A DNA stretch of 64,000 nt from JACCXG01 sp963834305 (GTDB lineage: Bacteria; Acidobacteriota; Vicinamibacteria; Vicinamibacterales; 2-12-FULL-66-21), in NCBI GenBank assembly GCA_963834305.1, contig CAWIAX010000001.1, positions 372,001 to 436,000 on the forward strand, in the 5' to 3' direction. The notes under the pieces were generated by a model that was given only the letters and a program-made list of their open reading frames with translations, was not told the DNA's origin and did no database searches. Made by a program: the position numbers and the translations under genes. This document shows, in pieces, positions 39,907 through 49,500 of this stretch (positions are counted from its first letter, which is position 1; every line of letters begins with the position of its first letter).

Positions 39907-40943
39907 CCGGGGCGACCGGCGGGGAGGGACCGCCGCGCGGAACGGAGCCTGAGGACGCGGGTTCGCCGGCCTCGCGGCCGGAGGGGCGGCCGGGTCCGCT
40001 GCTCGTGGCGATCGTCGGGCCGACGGCGACCGGGAAGAGCGCGCTCGGCATTGCGCTCGCCGGGCGCTTCGGCGGCGAGATCGTCAGCTGCGATTCGACC
40101 GCGGTGTACCGCGGCTTCGACATCGGCACCGACAAGGTGCCGGCCGCCGAGCAGCGCGGCATTCCGCATCATCTGGTGGACGTGGCCGACCCGACGGAGG
40201 AGTATTCCGCCGCCCGCTACGCGAGGGAGGCGGCCGCGGCCATCCGGGACATCACGCGGCGCGGCAGGCTGCCGATCCTGGTCGGGGGGACGGGTCTCTA
40301 CTACCGCGCGCTGACGCGCGGCTTCTTCCCGGGCCCCAGCCGCGACGCGGCGCTGCGCGCCCGGCTCGAGCGCGTCGCGGCGCTCCGCGGCGTCGAGCGG
40401 CTGCATCGCTGGCTCGCCCGGGTGGACGAGCCCTCCGCCGTCCGCATCCAGCGCCGCGACCTGAAGCGCATCGTCCGCGCCCTCGAGGTCTACCTGCTCA
40501 CCGGCCGCCGGCTCACCGACCATTTCGCCGACACCGCGTCGCCGCTGCCCGAGTACACGATTGCCGCGTTCGCGCTGTCGATCTCGCCGCAGGAGACCGC
40601 CGCGCGGGTGGCGCGCCGGGTCGATGCCCAGTTCGCGGGAGGGCTGCTCGACGAGATCCGCGGGCTGCTGGCCGCCGGCCTGCCGGAGACCGCGCATCCC
40701 TTCTCCGGGCTGGTCTACCGGCAGGCCCTGGAGCACCTGCGCGGGCTGCGGAACGAGGCGGACACCCGCGAGCTCATCGTCCGCGAGAACCGCCGCTACG
40801 CGAAGCGGCAGTTGATCTGGTTCAGGAAAGAGCCTAATCTACGGTGGATTCGAGCCGCAGGCGAACGCGACGTGACTCTGGAGGAGGTCGCTCGTGCCGT
40901 CCAGGCAATGGAGAGTCTCCCCCATGGCACAGCAGATCCGTGA
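39903..40943 (+). CDS. miaA: tRNA dimethylallyltransferase MiaA
   Basis: A 346-aa enzyme that prenylates A37 of tRNAs reading UNN codons. GTG 39903 gives about 35 extra N-terminal residues (Gly/Pro-rich) before the P-loop IVGPTATGKSALGIALA. Family motifs are GGEIVSCDSTAVYRGFDIGTDK (about residue 60), GIPHHLVDVADP, ILVGGTGLYYRALTRG, SAVRIQRRDLKRIVRALEV and FSGLVYRQALEHL, with RRYAKRQLIWFRKEP. The catalytic Asp lies in SCDS and the Arg in the interface. It overlaps hfq by 20 nt, the widely conserved miaA-hfq pair. Confidence 0.95.
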   Translation: MTGATGGEGPPRGTEPEDAGSPASRPEGRPGPLLVAIVGPTATGKSALGIALAGRFGGEIVSCDSTAVYRGFDIGTDKVPAAEQRGIPHHLVDVADPTEEYSAARYAREAAAAIRDITRRGRLPILVGGTGLYYRALTRGFFPGPSRDAALRARLERVAALRGVERLHRWLARVDEPSAVRIQRRDLKRIVRALEVYLLTGRRLTDHFADTASPLPEYTIAAFALSISPQETAARVARRVDAQFAGGLLDEIRGLLAAGLPETAHPFSGLVYRQALEHLRGLRNEADTRELIVRENRRYAKRQLIWFRKEPNLRWIRAAGERDVTLEEVARAVQAMESLPHGTADP

Positions 40944-41190
40944 GCCTCGACCCGCGCCGGCGCCGCCCAACATCCAGGATGTGTTCCTCAACTACGCGCG
41001 GCGCGAGAAGCTGCCCGTGCACATCCGGCTGATGGACGGGACGGACTTCGAAGGACGCGTCAAGAACTTCGACCGCTTCGCCGTCATCGTGGAGCACAAC
41101 GGCGCCGATCACATGGTGTTCAAGCATGCGATCGCGACCATCCGTTCCCCGCGGTCGATGGGCAACTACTACTCCACACACGAGGCCTGA
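40924..41190 (+). CDS. hfq: RNA chaperone Hfq
   Basis: An 88-aa Hfq, a hexameric Sm-fold protein that mediates small-RNA/mRNA pairing. ATG 40924 is chosen because the core starts at PNIQDVFLNYARREKLPVHI. The Sm1 motif includes RLMDGTDFEGRVKNFDRFAVIV and Sm2 includes HMVFKHAIATIRSP, with the conserved KHA (distal/proximal RNA contacts). The N-terminal extension AQQIREPRPAPAPP is longer than in E. coli. The gene lies within the last 20 nt of miaA, so expression is coupled. The stop overlaps the possible CTG start of deoB. Confidence 0.95.
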   Translation: MAQQIREPRPAPAPPNIQDVFLNYARREKLPVHIRLMDGTDFEGRVKNFDRFAVIVEHNGADHMVFKHAIATIRSPRSMGNYYSTHEA

Positions 41191-42392
41191 AGACGTCGCC
41201 GCCGCCAGATCGTCCCCGCAGGGTCATCCTCGTCGTGCTCGACAGCGTTGGTGTAGGCGAGCTGCCCGACGCCGGCGTTTACGGCGACCAGGGCAGCGAC
41301 ACGCTCGGCAACATTGCCCGCGCCGTCCCCCTCCAGATTCCCACGCTCCGCGCGCTCGGCTTGTCGCGCGTGGCGCGTCTGCCGTCCCAGGGCGGTGAGG
41401 CGGCTCCGCTCGGCGCCTTCGGCCGCATGGCGGAGGCTTCGCCGGGGAAGGATTCGGTGACCGGCCACTGGGAGCTGATGGGCCTCGTGCTCGAGCGGCC
41501 CTTCCCGGTGTTTCACGACGGATTTCCCGCGGATCTAATCGCCGAGTTCGAGCGGCGCATCGGGCGCGCCACGCTCGGCAACAAGGCCGCCTCGGGCACC
41601 GTCATCATCGACGAGCTCGGCCCGGACCACATGCGCAGCGGCCGGCCGATCGTCTACACCTCGGCCGACAGCGTGTTCCAGATCGCGGCGCACGAAGAGG
41701 TGATCGCGGTGCCCGAGCTGTACCGCATCTGCGAGATCGCGTACGAGCTCGTGGCGATCGGGCGCGGCGTGGGACGTGTCATCGCGCGGCCGTTCGTCGG
41801 CACCCCCGGCAGTTTCTCGCGCACCGCCAACCGGCGCGACTTCGCGCTCACGCCGTTCGCGCCCACGCTGCTCGATCGGTTGAAGGCGGCCGGGCATCCC
41901 GTCGTCGCCATCGGTAAGATCGAGGATCTGTTCGCCGGGCGGGGCATGACGTCGGCCGTGCACACCACCAGCGACGACCACGGGATGGACGAGATCGGCA
42001 AGGCGATGGCGGCGACGGAAGGCGGCCTCATCTTCGCCAACCTGGTGGACTTCGACACGCAGTTCGGCCACCGCAACGAGCCGGCCGGCTACGCCGCGAA
42101 TCTCGAGCGCTTCGATACGCGCCTGGCGGCGCTGCTGCCCGCCTTGCAGCCGCAGGACCTGCTCGTCGTCACGGCGGATCACGGCAACGACCCGACCACG
42201 CCCAGCACCGATCACTCGCGCGAATACGTGCCGGTGCTGCTCTACGGCGCGGGGGTGCAGCCGGGGACCGACCTTGGCGTCCGGCCGACGTTTGCCGACC
42301 TCGCGCAGACGCTCGCCGAGGTGTTCGGCGTCGGGCCGCTGGACCACGGGACGAGCTTCCTGGCGCAGGCCGGCGGCGGGGCGCAGGCGTGA
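41187..42392 (+). CDS. deoB: Phosphopentomutase DeoB, probable non-canonical start
   Basis: A phosphopentomutase of the alkaline-phosphatase superfamily that interconverts (deoxy)ribose 1- and 5-phosphates. Motifs are VLDSVGVGELPDAGVYGDQG (metal Asp and surroundings), EASPGKDSVTGHWELMG (phosphorylated Thr region), FVGTPGSFSRTANRRDF, NLVDFDTQFGHRN and VTADHGNDP (metal ligands). The first ATG/GTG/TTG in frame is GTG 41235, which would delete the conserved first strand RVILVV encoded just upstream. The only start-like codon preserving it is CTG 41187, whose CTGA overlaps the hfq stop. I therefore annotate 41187 but note 41235 as the conventional choice. Confidence 0.85.
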   Translation: MKTSPPPDRPRRVILVVLDSVGVGELPDAGVYGDQGSDTLGNIARAVPLQIPTLRALGLSRVARLPSQGGEAAPLGAFGRMAEASPGKDSVTGHWELMGLVLERPFPVFHDGFPADLIAEFERRIGRATLGNKAASGTVIIDELGPDHMRSGRPIVYTSADSVFQIAAHEEVIAVPELYRICEIAYELVAIGRGVGRVIARPFVGTPGSFSRTANRRDFALTPFAPTLLDRLKAAGHPVVAIGKIEDLFAGRGMTSAVHTTSDDHGMDEIGKAMAATEGGLIFANLVDFDTQFGHRNEPAGYAANLERFDTRLAALLPALQPQDLLVVTADHGNDPTTPSTDHSREYVPVLLYGAGVQPGTDLGVRPTFADLAQTLAEVFGVGPLDHGTSFLAQAGGGAQA

Positions 42393-42451
42393 CGGGCGGC
42401 CTCCCGCTGGCGCGCGGCACGGGCGTGGCAAGGGCAACGGACGGCGGTGAC

Positions 42452-43496
42452 ATGACGATACGAGAACAGCTGGAGGCGCGCGAGCGCGAGATCCTGGCGC
42501 CACAGGCGGCCAAGAGCGCCGATTCGCGCGGGCGGTTGCGTCCGGAACCGGAAGATCCCATCCGGCCCGCATTCCAGCGGGATCGCGACCGCGTGATTCA
42601 CTGCAAGGCGTTCCGCCGGCTCAAGCACAAGACGCAGGTGTTCTTCGCGCCGACCGGCGACCACTACCGCACGCGCCTCACGCATACGCTCGAGGTCTCG
42701 CAGATTGCCCGCAGCATCGCCAAGGTGCTGCGGCTCAACGAGGAGTTGACCGAGGCCATCGCGCTCGGCCACGACCTCGGCCACACGCCCTTCGGCCATG
42801 CCGGCGAGCGGGTGCTGAACGACCTGATCCCGGGTGGCTTCAACCACTACGAGCAGAGCCTGCGCATCGTCGACGTGCTCGAGCACGAGGGTCAGGGCCT
42901 CAACCTCTCGTGGGAGGTGCGCGACGGAATCGCGCGCCACTCGAAGGGCAAGAGCGGGATGCCCGTCGGGGCCGACCCGGAGCACCGCGCCAGCACCATC
43001 GAAGGGCAGATCGCCCGCGTCGCGGACATCATCGCCTACGTCAACCACGATATCGACGACGCGGTGCGGGCCGGACTGCTGCTGGAAGCGGATCTGCCCG
43101 CCGGCGCGGGTCGAGGTGCTCGGCTCGTCCTCGTCCGAGCGCATCGGCCGGATGGTCACCGACGTCGTGATGCAGACGATCGCGGGCGGCATGACGGACA
43201 TCCGCATGAGCGACGAGATCCTGGAGGCCACCGTCGGGCTGCGCAGCTTCCTGTTCGAGGCGGTCTACGAGAACGAGGTGGCCACCGCGGAGTTCTCCAA
43301 GGCCGCGGGCATCCTGGGCGGCCTGTGGGACCGCATCCGCCGGCAGCCCGCCGGCTACCTGGATGCGCATACGGTCGAGTCGGAGGGGATCGATGCCGCC
43401 GCCAGGGACTTTCTCGCCGGGATGACCGACCGCTACGCCGTCAGCCTCTACGAGCAGCTGTTCATCCCGAAACCCTGGGTGTCCGTGCGCCCGTAG
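42452..43496 (+). pseudogene. dgt: Deoxyguanosinetriphosphate triphosphohydrolase-like protein, with one-base frameshift
   Basis: HD-domain dNTPase. ATG 42452 gives MTIREQLEAREREILAP, followed by FQRDRDRVIHCKAFRRLKHK. The HD motif is TRLTHTLEVSQIAR with LGHDLGHTPFGHAGE, then FNHYEQSLRIV and the Asp of ADIIAYVNHDIDDA. After LLEADLP the frame shifts; deleting one C of the CCC at 43096-43098 gives LPPARVEVLG and restores a reading frame to TAG 43494-43496 (KPWVSVRP). The corrected length is exactly 348 codons. All catalytic residues precede the break. A GTG at 42389 overlapping the deoB stop is an alternative, longer start. Confidence 0.88.
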
Positions 43497-43529
43497 CCCT
43501 GACACCCCTCGCCCCCGTGCGTTTCAAGG

Positions 43530-43535
43530 TATAAT
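43530..43535 (+). promoter_or_regulatory. -10 element TATAAT before the yceD-rpmF-fab cluster
   Basis: GGTATAAT lies 34 nt past the dgt stop and 39 nt before the yceD ATG, giving a leader of about 33 nt. It is probably the main promoter of the fatty-acid cluster. Confidence 0.55.
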
Positions 43536-43574
43536 GACGGGTTCCCGCCATCAGAGCGGGGCGCACTGGACCAC

Positions 43575-44108
43575 ATGCTTCTCGACCTCAACAAGCTGCA
43601 CGGCTCCGGCGAGCACGTCGAACGGTCGTTTCCCCCGGCCGCTTTCGACCCGCAGGACGACGACTACCGGGTGGTCGCGCCGGTCGAGGTGGCGCTGGAC
43701 GTCACCAAGGCGGGTCCCGACGTCTTTGGCGTCGCCGGGCGGCTGACGACGACCCTGGAAATGACCTGCAGCCGCTGTGTCGAGCCCTTCGCGGTGCCGG
43801 TGGCGGCCACGTTCGATCTCCGCTACGTGCCGCACGTCGAGAACACGGGCGAAGGGGAGCGCGAGGTGGGGGAGGACGACCTGGCCACGGCGTTCCACCG
43901 GGACGGCGTGCTCGACCTCATCGACCTGCTGCGCGAGCAGTTCGTGCTGGCGCTGCCGATGAAGCCGCTGTGCACCGACACGTGCCGCGGCCTGTGCCCG
44001 CACTGCGGCACGAACCTGAACACGACGCAGTGCGACTGCGCGCCGGCCTGGGAGGATCCCCGGCTGGCACCGCTCAAGTCCCTGCTGACGCGAGACAAGG
44101 AGAACTAA
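43575..44108 (+). CDS. DUF177 (YceD-like) zinc-ribbon protein
   Basis: A 177-aa YceD/DUF177 protein, almost always encoded before rpmF and linked genetically to 23S rRNA and ribosome assembly. The central TCSRCVEPF and C-terminal CRGLCPHCGTNLNTTQCDC supply Cys pairs for a metal site. The end (DPRLAPLKSLL) is the family's closing signature. ATG 43575 follows a TATAAT promoter. The stop is directly before the rpmF ATG (1-nt gap). Confidence 0.9.
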   Translation: MLLDLNKLHGSGEHVERSFPPAAFDPQDDDYRVVAPVEVALDVTKAGPDVFGVAGRLTTTLEMTCSRCVEPFAVPVAATFDLRYVPHVENTGEGEREVGEDDLATAFHRDGVLDLIDLLREQFVLALPMKPLCTDTCRGLCPHCGTNLNTTQCDCAPAWEDPRLAPLKSLLTRDKEN

Positions 44109-44109
44109 G

Positions 44110-44292
44110 ATGCCTAATCCGAAACGCCGGCACTCGAAGACGCGCACCGCCAAGCGGCGGACGCACGACACGCTGAAGCCGGTGCCCGTCGGCACCTGCC
44201 CGCAGTGTCAGGAAGCCAAGGCGCCCCACCAGGTCTGCTCGCACTGCGGCTACTACAACGGCCGTCAGGTGCGCCAGGTCGACGAGGCATAG
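44110..44292 (+). CDS. rpmF: 50S ribosomal protein L32
   Basis: A 60-aa ribosomal protein L32: basic N-terminus PNPKRRHSKTRTAKRR, then a zinc ribbon with TCPQCQ and VCSHCGYYNG (four Cys, the zinc-binding C+ form). yceD-rpmF-plsX order is conserved in bacteria and ties ribosome supply to membrane lipid synthesis. It is preceded by AAGGAG within the yceD end (44096-44101), a good ribosome-binding site. Confidence 0.97.
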   Translation: MPNPKRRHSKTRTAKRRTHDTLKPVPVGTCPQCQEAKAPHQVCSHCGYYNGRQVRQVDEA

Positions 44293-44305
44293 CCGCACCG
44301 CTGCG

Positions 44306-45307
44306 TTGCGCATCGCCATTGACGCGATGGGCGGCGACGATGCGCCGGCGGGGATCATCGACGGCGCCCTCGTCGCCGCGCGTCGTCTGCAGATCGGCCT
44401 CCTGCTCGTCGGCTCGCGCGCCGCGATCGACCGCGAACTGTCGCGGCATCCCGGCGCGTCCTGGCTCGACCTCGACATCATCGACACTCCCGACCGCATC
44501 GAGATGGCTGAACCGGCCGCGGCCGCGCTGCGGCGCAAGCCGCGCGCCTCCATCCGCGTCGCGGCCGAGGCGGTGCGCGATGGCCGCGCGTCGGCGCTGT
44601 TCAGCGCCGGGCACACCGGCGCCTCGGTGATGGCCGCCCACGCGGCGTTCGGGCGGCTGGCCGCCGTCGATCGCCCGGCGCTCGCCACGATCATCCCGAC
44701 GCGCGGCCGTCCCGCTGTCCTGCTCGACTCGGGCGCGACTGTCGAATGCCGGCCGCAGCATCTGGTGCAGTTCGCGCTCATGGGCTCGGCGTACGCGCGC
44801 ATCGCGCTTGGCTGTGCCGAGCCGCGGGTCGGCCTGTTGTCGGTTGGCGAGGAAGAGGGCAAGGGCAACGATCTCACCCGGGAGGCGCACCAGCTGCTCA
44901 AGAGCGCGCCGGTCCGCTTCGTCGGCAACATCGAGGGGCGCGACGTCTACAGCGGCCACGCCGACGTGATCGTGTGCGACGGCTTCACCGGCAACATCAC
45001 GCTGAAGACCAGCGAGGGGCTGGTCGACACCGTCGAGGCGCTGCTGCACGACGAGCTGTCCTCGACGTTCGGCACACGGGTCGGCTATCTTCTCTCGCGG
45101 CAGGCGTACCGGCGCTTCCGCAAGCGGGTGGACTATTCGGAGTATGGCGGCGCGCCGCTGCTCGGGCTGAACGGCGTGTGCGTGGTGGGGCACGGGCGAT
45201 CGTCGGCCAAGGCGGTGCGGAACGCCGTGGCGCTGGCGGCGCGCGCGGTCTCTGACGGGCTCCTCGAGAAGCTCACCCGGGACGTCGGGCCGCCCGCCGC
45301 CCGTTGA
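44306..45307 (+). CDS. plsX: Phosphate acyltransferase PlsX
   Basis: A 333-aa enzyme converting acyl-ACP to acyl-phosphate for phosphatidic acid synthesis. TTG 44306 is the only start before RIAIDAMGGDDAP. Motifs are ALFSAGHTGASVMAAH, LLDSGATVECRPQHLVQFA, GLLSVGEEEGKGNDL, VRFVGNIEGRDV and VIVCDGFTGNITLK. Length is normal. It follows rpmF by 13 nt. In most bacteria fabH comes next; here fabD follows directly (34 nt from the plsX stop to the chosen ATG). Confidence 0.95.
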   Translation: MRIAIDAMGGDDAPAGIIDGALVAARRLQIGLLLVGSRAAIDRELSRHPGASWLDLDIIDTPDRIEMAEPAAAALRRKPRASIRVAAEAVRDGRASALFSAGHTGASVMAAHAAFGRLAAVDRPALATIIPTRGRPAVLLDSGATVECRPQHLVQFALMGSAYARIALGCAEPRVGLLSVGEEEGKGNDLTREAHQLLKSAPVRFVGNIEGRDVYSGHADVIVCDGFTGNITLKTSEGLVDTVEALLHDELSSTFGTRVGYLLSRQAYRRFRKRVDYSEYGGAPLLGLNGVCVVGHGRSSAKAVRNAVALAARAVSDGLLEKLTRDVGPPAAR

Positions 45308-45341
45308 TGCGGCGGTGGAGCACAGCCGCACAGGAATGTCG

Positions 45342-46280
45342 ATGATTGCATTCGTGTTTCCCGGACAGGGCGCCCAGAAGGTCGGCATGGGCCGCGAGCT
45401 GGCCGATCAGTTTCCCGAGTGCCGGGAGACGTTTGCCGAGGCGGACGACGCGCTGGGCGAATCGCTGAGCAGCCTGTGCTTCGACGGGCCACAGGATCGG
45501 CTGCAGCTGACCGAAAATACCCAGCCCGCCATCCTCGCGGTGAGCGTGGCGGCCTGGCGGCTGGCCGCGTCCCGGGGCATCGCCGGCGGCTGTGCCGCAG
45601 GCCACAGCCTGGGGGAGTACTCCGCGCATGTCGCGGCGGGTACGCTATCCTTCGCGGACGCCCTGCGCACGGTGAAGCGCAGAGGGCGGTATATGCAGGA
45701 GGCCGTGCCGGTCGGCGAGGGGGCGATGGCCGCCGTGCTCGGCCTCGACGCCGCGGGTGTCGCGGCCGCCTGCGCCGACGCCAGCGCCGAGGGGGGCATC
45801 GTGACGCCGGCCAACCTCAACGCGCCAGGCCAGGTGGTGATTGCGGGGAACGCGGCGGCAGTGGCGCGGGCGGGAGAGCTGGCCAAGGGCCGGGGCGCCC
45901 GGCGGGTGATGCCGCTGGCGGTCAGCGCACCGTTCCATTGCCCGCTGATGAAGCCGGCGGAAGAGCGGCTGGCGCCGGAACTGCGGGCGCTGGCGGCGCA
46001 GGCGCCGCGCATCCCGGTGGTGGCCAACGTCGATGCCGAGCCGAAGACCGACGCGGCCTCGTCGATCGAGGCGTTGATCAGGCAGGTCTCGTCGCCGGTC
46101 CGGTGGGAAGAGGTGGTCAGGCGCCTGGTCAGCGACGGGGCGCGCACGTTTGTCGAGCTCGGTCCCGGCACGGTGCTGGCGGGGCTGATCAAGAAGATCG
46201 ACAGCTCGGTCACCGTGATGAGCGTCGAGAACGGCGCCTCGCTCGAGAAGGCGCTGGAGATGCTGGAGAGAGAGCGCTGA
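45342..46280 (+). CDS. fabD: Malonyl-CoA:ACP transacylase FabD
   Basis: A 312-aa malonyl transferase of type II fatty acid synthesis. The active-site serine lies in AAGHSLGEYSAHVAAG. Other motifs are FVFPGQGAQKVGMGREL, TPANLNAPGQVVIAGN, VSAPFHCPLMKPAEERL (catalytic His) and FVELGPGTVLAGLIKKI. ATG 45342 has AGGA 6 nt upstream; ATG 45336 or GTG 45315 would add a few unconserved residues. The fabD-fabG-acpP-fabF order follows. Confidence 0.95.
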   Translation: MIAFVFPGQGAQKVGMGRELADQFPECRETFAEADDALGESLSSLCFDGPQDRLQLTENTQPAILAVSVAAWRLAASRGIAGGCAAGHSLGEYSAHVAAGTLSFADALRTVKRRGRYMQEAVPVGEGAMAAVLGLDAAGVAAACADASAEGGIVTPANLNAPGQVVIAGNAAAVARAGELAKGRGARRVMPLAVSAPFHCPLMKPAEERLAPELRALAAQAPRIPVVANVDAEPKTDAASSIEALIRQVSSPVRWEEVVRRLVSDGARTFVELGPGTVLAGLIKKIDSSVTVMSVENGASLEKALEMLERER

Positions 46281-46299
46281 GGAACTGGCGGCTTTGCAT

Positions 46300-47040
46300 A
46301 TGATGGATCTGTCGGGCCGCGTGGCGCTGGTCACCGGGGCGTCGCGCGGCATCGGCCGGGCCATCGCCCTGCGGCTCGCGGCGCAGGGGGCGCGCGTCGT
46401 TGCGGCAGCCCGCGGCGAGAACGCCCGCCCCGTGGCCGACGAGATCGGCGCGGCCGGCGGCGCGGCCGAGGCGGTGGCGCTCGACGTCACGGCGGCCGGC
46501 GCGGCCGACGAGGCGGTGAAAGGGACGATTGAGCGGCACGGCCGCATCGACATCCTGGTCAACAACGCGGGCATTGCCCGCGACCAGCTGATGCTGCGGC
46601 TGAAGCGCGAGGACTGGGACGCGGTGCTGGCGACCAACCTCACCGCGGCCTACGCCCTGACGCAGGCGGCGCTGAAGCCGATGATCCGCCAGCGCAGCGG
46701 CCGCATCGTGTCGATCAGCTCGGTGGTGGGCCAGAGCGGCAACGCGGGGCAGGCGAACTACGCCGCCTCGAAAGCCGGACTGATCGGGTTCTCGAAGGCG
46801 GTGGCGCTCGAGGTCGCCTCGCGCGGCATCACCGTGAACGTGGTGGCGCCCGGGCTGATCGAGACCGACATGACCCAGGCGATTGCCGAAGGGGCGCGGG
46901 CGAGCTGGGAATCGCGCATTCCGCTCGGCCGGCTGGGCACGCCGGACGACGTGGCGGCCGCGGTCTGTTTTCTGGCCTCGGACGAGGCGTCGTATATTAC
47001 GGGGCAAGTCGTCGCCGTCAACGGCGGGATGTACATGTAG
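46300..47040 (+). CDS. fabG: 3-oxoacyl-ACP reductase FabG
   Basis: A 246-aa short-chain dehydrogenase that reduces 3-oxoacyl-ACP with NADPH. The cofactor motif is TGASRGIGRAIALRLA. The NNAG motif is ILVNNAGIARDQLMLRL. The Ser-Tyr-Lys triad is ISSVVGQ..YAASKAG. The C-terminus AVNGGMYM is typical of FabG. ATGs at 46300 and 46303 are equivalent, and a TTG at 46294 is also in frame. A 147-nt gap follows, containing only G/C-rich sequence and the acpP ribosome-binding site. Confidence 0.95.
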   Translation: MMDLSGRVALVTGASRGIGRAIALRLAAQGARVVAAARGENARPVADEIGAAGGAAEAVALDVTAAGAADEAVKGTIERHGRIDILVNNAGIARDQLMLRLKREDWDAVLATNLTAAYALTQAALKPMIRQRSGRIVSISSVVGQSGNAGQANYAASKAGLIGFSKAVALEVASRGITVNVVAPGLIETDMTQAIAEGARASWESRIPLGRLGTPDDVAAAVCFLASDEASYITGQVVAVNGGMYM

Positions 47041-47187
47041 CACGCCAGCGAATGGCGCACAGGACCGCGCCCGGCAGGGCGCGGCGCAGGTCGCGCCACC
47101 CGGTGGGGGCGCGGGGTAACGGAGCGCGCCATCCCGGTGGCGCACGAAATGGTAGTGCGGCTTCGAGGAGCCGCCGTGGAGGGGTGA

Positions 47188-47427
47188 ATGGCCGTCGCTG
47201 ACAAAGTGAAAAGCATCATCGTGGAACAGCTCGGGGTGGACGAGGAAGAAGTGACGCCGGATGCGTCGTTCGTCGACGACCTCGGCGCGGATTCCCTCGA
47301 TACCGTGGAGCTGGTCATGGCGTTCGAGGAGGAGTTCGGGATCGAGATTCCGGACGAGGATGCCGAAAAGATCACGCGCGTCCGCGAGGCCATCGAGTAC
47401 ATCGAGTCCCATTCCAAGAAGAAGTAG
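47188..47427 (+). CDS. acpP: Acyl carrier protein
   Basis: A 79-aa ACP. The phosphopantetheine attachment serine is in LGADSLDTVELVMAFEEEFG. The protein is acidic throughout except for the Lys-rich end SHSKKK. The strong ribosome-binding site GGAGGGG is 4 nt before the ATG, as expected for a highly made protein. It is placed between fabG and fabF, which is the standard context. Confidence 0.98.
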   Translation: MAVADKVKSIIVEQLGVDEEEVTPDASFVDDLGADSLDTVELVMAFEEEFGIEIPDEDAEKITRVREAIEYIESHSKKK

Positions 47428-47442
47428 CTCCCCGGAGGCTGT

Positions 47443-48684
<1,242 letters not shown>

Positions 48685-48720
48685 CCGGCGGCGGCTGGCC
48701 GCGCGGCGAGAGCGAGCGTC

Positions 48721-49500
48721 ATGAAGATTGCCGTGTGCATCAAGCAGGTCGTCACGCGCGAATGGCAGCTGCGGGTGAACGACGACAAGACGTGGATCCG
48801 CGACGCCGACGCCAGCTTCGAGCTGAACGAGCCCGACGCGTATGCCCTCGAGGAGGCGCTCCGCCTCAAGGAGAAGCACGGCGGCGACGTGGTGGTGTGC
48901 TGCGCCGGCCCGGCCCGCGCCGCCCAGCAGATCCGCGAGGCGCTGGCGCGCGGCGCCGATCGCGCCATCCACGTCGAGGGGGATGCGCTCGCCTCGGCGG
49001 ACGCCGCGACCGTGGCCGCGGCGCTCGCGGCAGCCATCCGCGACGAGGGCTTCGACCTCATCCTGACCGGCCTCCAGTCCGACGACCAGGGCTTCGGCCA
49101 GGTCGGCGTCGTCCTCGCCGAGATGCTCGGCGTTCCGCACGCGACGATCATCATGGACGTGGAGGCGGGCAGCGGCGGCGCGACACTGCGCGTCAAGCGC
49201 GAGCTCGAGGGCGGCTGGTTCCAGTGGATCACCCTGCCGCAGCCCGCGCTCCTGACGATTCAGAGCGGCATCAATCAGCTGCGCTATGCCACGCTGAAGG
49301 GCATCATGGCGGCGAAGAAGAAGGAAATCCGCAAGGTCGAACCGCCGGCGGCCGGGCAGGAGCCTGCGGCGGGGCAGGAGATCGTCGCGCTCTACGCCCC
49401 GGAAAAGGCCAAGCGGACGCAGCTCATCACCGGGGCCGCTCCCGAGGCGGCGCGGGAGCTGGTCGGGAAACTGCGTGACGAGGCGAGGGTGATCGCATGA
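48721..49500 (+). CDS. etfB: Electron transfer flavoprotein beta subunit
   Basis: A 259-aa ETF beta subunit (AMP-binding). It starts MKIAVCIKQVVTREWQLRVN and contains ELNEPDAYALEEALRLKE, ILTGLQSDDQGFGQVG, LPQPALLTIQSGINQLRYATLKGI (the family signature around the recognition loop) and AAKKKEIRKVE. With EtfA it takes electrons from acyl-CoA dehydrogenases such as that at 7430. Its stop overlaps the etfA ATG (ATGA). Confidence 0.94.
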   Translation: MKIAVCIKQVVTREWQLRVNDDKTWIRDADASFELNEPDAYALEEALRLKEKHGGDVVVCCAGPARAAQQIREALARGADRAIHVEGDALASADAATVAAALAAAIRDEGFDLILTGLQSDDQGFGQVGVVLAEMLGVPHATIIMDVEAGSGGATLRVKRELEGGWFQWITLPQPALLTIQSGINQLRYATLKGIMAAKKKEIRKVEPPAAGQEPAAGQEIVALYAPEKAKRTQLITGAAPEAARELVGKLRDEARVIA

